A stretch of 64,000 bases of DNA from UBA6522 sp963664945 (GTDB taxonomy: Bacteria > Pseudomonadota > Gammaproteobacteria > Steroidobacterales > Rariloculaceae), in the NCBI GenBank assembly GCA_963664945.1, contig OY761822.1:5580001-5644000 (forward strand), read 5' to 3'. The position numbers were made by a program, and so were the translations under genes. This document shows positions 62,013-64,000 of this stretch, one piece after another. Positions within the stretch are counted from its first letter, which is position 1; every line of letters begins with the position of its first letter. The notes under the pieces are model-generated. The model had not been told where the DNA came from. It did no database searches and saw only the letters and a list, made by a program, of their open reading frames with translations.

Positions 62013-64000
62013 ATGACAAGGCCTCGAATTGCAATGTCGGCGGACTTTCTCGCGGCGTTCGCCAAATTGCCGGCGAAGCAGCAACGCGGTGTGCGGACGA
62101 TGATCGCGCGGTTCGAGCGCGACTCAACCGCGTCCGGCCTCAACTATGAGAGGATCGCGAACGCCCAGGATCCGAACATGCGCTCCCTGCGCATCGACAA
62201 GGGCTATCGCGCCATTATCCTGAAACCCGCCGAAGGCAACTTGCACATGCTGCTCTGGGCGGACAAACACGACAATGCCTACATATGGGCTACTCGCCAC
62301 AGGTGCAGCATCAATTCCGAAACCGGTGCGCTGCAGGTGTACGAGCCTCTGCCGGCAGCCCCGCCGTTCATGGAGACTGCGGCTGCCGGCGAACCCGCGA
62401 TTTTTGGGAAACTCAGGCACAGACAATTGGTGCGCATGGGCGTACCCGCCGATATGGCGGCGGAGGTCCTGGATATTCGCGACGAGGCCGCCCTTGAAAG
62501 CATGGCGCCACGGTTGCCGGTGGAGGCTTACGATGCACTCTTTCTCTACATGGCGGGCGATTCCTACGAACAGATTATCCTCGACCGTGAAACCCCGCCG
62601 GAATCGATCGACACCACGGACTTTGACGCGGCACTTACCCGCGACGACTCCCGTTCCCGATTCGTTACCATCGACAACGACATCGAACTTGAAGCGATGT
62701 TCAACGCGCCGTTGGAGCGTTGGCGCGTTTTTCTGCATCCCTCGCGCCAACTGGTGGAGCGCCACTGGAATGGGCCCGTGCGCGTGCTCGGCGGCGCGGG
62801 TACCGGCAAGACGGTGGTCGCGCTGCACCGCGCCCGATGGCTTGCGCGGAAATTGCCCGAGGGCGAACGAGTTCTGTTTACCACGTTCACCCGAAATCTC
62901 GCCGCGGACATAGAAAACAACCTGCGCACCATCTGTACGCCGGAAGAAATGAAGCGAATCGAAGTCACCAATCTCGACCGCTGGGTGCAGAGATTTCTTC
63001 GCGGCAAGCGATACCGTTTCCGCCTGGTGTTCGACCGCGACCGCCAATCGTGGCGCGTGGCACTGGCGAAGAAACCGCACGATCTGCCGTTCTCCGACGT
63101 CTTCTATGCAAACGAATGGGAACAGGTCATCCAGTCCAATGGCGTGACCACCCGCGAGGAATACCTTCGCATACCCCGAACGGGCCGCGGTGTGCGGCTG
63201 ACCCGGGCTGTCCGCGCCAGGATCTGGCCGGTGTTCGAGGAGTACCGCGCACAGTTGGCGGAACGTGGAATCATGGAGGTGGCTGACTGCTATCGTGCGA
63301 GCGCCACACTCCTGGAGCAGGATCGAGCCGGCGCCAACTTCGCTTCCGTAATCGTCGACGAGGCCCAGGACATGAGCGCTTCGGCCTGGCGTTTGATCCG
63401 AAGCATTGTTCCGCGAGGCCGGGACGACATATTTGTTGTCGGAGACGCCCACCAACGCATTTATTCCCGTCACCGCGTCGTCCTGGGTCGTTGCGGCATC
63501 GAAATCCGGGGGCGGGGACGCAAGCTCCGTCTGAACTACCGCACGACCGAACAGACACGACGGTGGGCGTCCGGTGTCCTCGAACGGCGGTCAATCGACG
63601 ATCTCGACGGCGGCGCCGACGACAACAACGGGATACGTTCAATCACGCATGGCCCGGAACCGCGCATCAAGCACTTCGACAATAGAACCAGCCAGGCCAC
63701 TTGGCTCGTCGCCTACCTTACGCAGCTGATGGACCGCGACGAGCCGCTGCGTAGTGTCTGCATCGTCAGCCGCACGCGGAACGAACGCGATGCCATCCAA
63801 GACGAATTGAGCGATGCCGAAATACCGGTGGAAGTGCTCGAAGCCGACGCGCCGGATTCCTCGTCCAGTGGCGTCCGCCTCGCCACCATGCACCGTGTCA
63901 AGGGCCTAGAATTCGACCGGGTCGTTATCGCGAGCGCGAACGAAGACACTCTACCCCTCCCGGCCGCCGTCAACGCCACGGAAGCAGACAGTACGGAGCG
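62013..64000 (+). CDS. RelE-like domain fused to a UvrD-family helicase (partial, runs off the window)
   Basis: The forward frame from ATG 62013 is open to the window end (662 residues visible). Residues 8-85 look like a RelE/ParE-type toxin fold (FLAAFAKLPAKQQRGVRTMI, MRSLRIDKGYRAIIL). Then follows a UvrD/PcrA helicase: GGAGTGKTVVALHRARW (Walker A), FTTFTRNLAADIE, VDEAQDMSASAW (motif II), VVGDAHQRIYSRH, LNYRTTEQTRRW and TMHRVKGLEFDRVV. It lies 75 bp after the DruE-like gene on the same strand, so the two are likely co-expressed. The end of the protein is outside the window. Confidence 0.85.
   Translation, partial: MTRPRIAMSADFLAAFAKLPAKQQRGVRTMIARFERDSTASGLNYERIANAQDPNMRSLRIDKGYRAIILKPAEGNLHMLLWADKHDNAYIWATRHRCSINSETGALQVYEPLPAAPPFMETAAAGEPAIFGKLRHRQLVRMGVPADMAAEVLDIRDEAALESMAPRLPVEAYDALFLYMAGDSYEQIILDRETPPESIDTTDFDAALTRDDSRSRFVTIDNDIELEAMFNAPLERWRVFLHPSRQLVERHWNGPVRVLGGAGTGKTVVALHRARWLARKLPEGERVLFTTFTRNLAADIENNLRTICTPEEMKRIEVTNLDRWVQRFLRGKRYRFRLVFDRDRQSWRVALAKKPHDLPFSDVFYANEWEQVIQSNGVTTREEYLRIPRTGRGVRLTRAVRARIWPVFEEYRAQLAERGIMEVADCYRASATLLEQDRAGANFASVIVDEAQDMSASAWRLIRSIVPRGRDDIFVVGDAHQRIYSRHRVVLGRCGIEIRGRGRKLRLNYRTTEQTRRWASGVLERRSIDDLDGGADDNNGIRSITHGPEPRIKHFDNRTSQATWLVAYLTQLMDRDEPLRSVCIVSRTRNERDAIQDELSDAEIPVEVLEADAPDSSSSGVRLATMHRVKGLEFDRVVIASANEDTLPLPAAVNATEADSTE

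Noticed and set aside
1..64000. CRISPR arrays, rRNA and tRNA genes
   Set aside because: No regularly spaced repeats, no rRNA-like conserved blocks and no convincing cloverleaf were noticed by eye. A tRNAscan-SE run would be needed to exclude tRNA genes fully.

Overview
This is a GC-rich proteobacterial window. TonB-dependent receptors with the EEIVVTA box and Dpp-type transporter operons suggest a gammaproteobacterium-like heterotroph, but there is no rRNA or marker gene to fix the taxon. The left 27 kb is a catabolic and uptake region. The right 36 kb is an accessory region of mobile elements, gene remnants and anti-phage-type genes.

Left part (1-27.6 kb). A leftward block holds two DUF1116 proteins and a glutamine-synthetase-like ligase, coupled by GTGA and ATGA overlaps. 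It diverges from a rightward block: a PF04199 cyclase, a gamma-glutamyltransferase-like hydrolase, a D-cysteine-desulfhydrase-like PLP enzyme, a complete Dpp-type ABC importer and a DUF2877 protein. A second leftward block holds a solute-binding protein without a signal peptide, FdrA, a 57-residue FdrA-type domain protein, a carbamate kinase remnant, a class III aminotransferase, an exported protein, a TonB receptor and a small lipoprotein. A second TonB receptor and an ATZ/TRZ-type amidohydrolase follow rightward. FdrA, DUF1116 and DUF2877 correspond to the AllF/AllG/AllH carbamoyltransferase of E. coli. The region therefore looks like an uptake and breakdown system for an amide, ureide or peptide-like nitrogen compound whose identity cannot be read from the sequence.

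Middle (27.6-38.5 kb). This is a landing zone: an integrase fragment, a BrnT/XRE pair, pieces of an AAA ATPase and a nuclease, a 100-bp palindrome, an intact 3,560-bp IS66-like element, two tandem tyrosine recombinases, a frameshifted helicase tail and an FRG-TPR protein. The IS66-like element carries an 851-residue coiled-coil transposase and a DruA (DUF4338) gene, and has an 8-bp target duplication. Removing it restores an 85-codon gene.

Right (38.9-64 kb). This is a defence island: a SNF2 helicase and a giant adenine methyltransferase (similar in order to DISARM drmD-drmMI), an ArdC-like antirestriction protein, a GHKL ATPase with a nuclease-like tail, three small or unknown proteins, a 2,107-residue DruE-like helicase with DUF1998, and a RelE-like/UvrD fusion that runs off the end. 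The methyltransferase is split by a 2,128-bp element whose single gene fuses a DruA domain to an ISAs1 transposase. Excising the element with one 9-bp repeat restores a 1,649-codon frame. DruA domains therefore ride on two unrelated transposons here, next to a DruE-like helicase. I consider this the most notable feature of the window.
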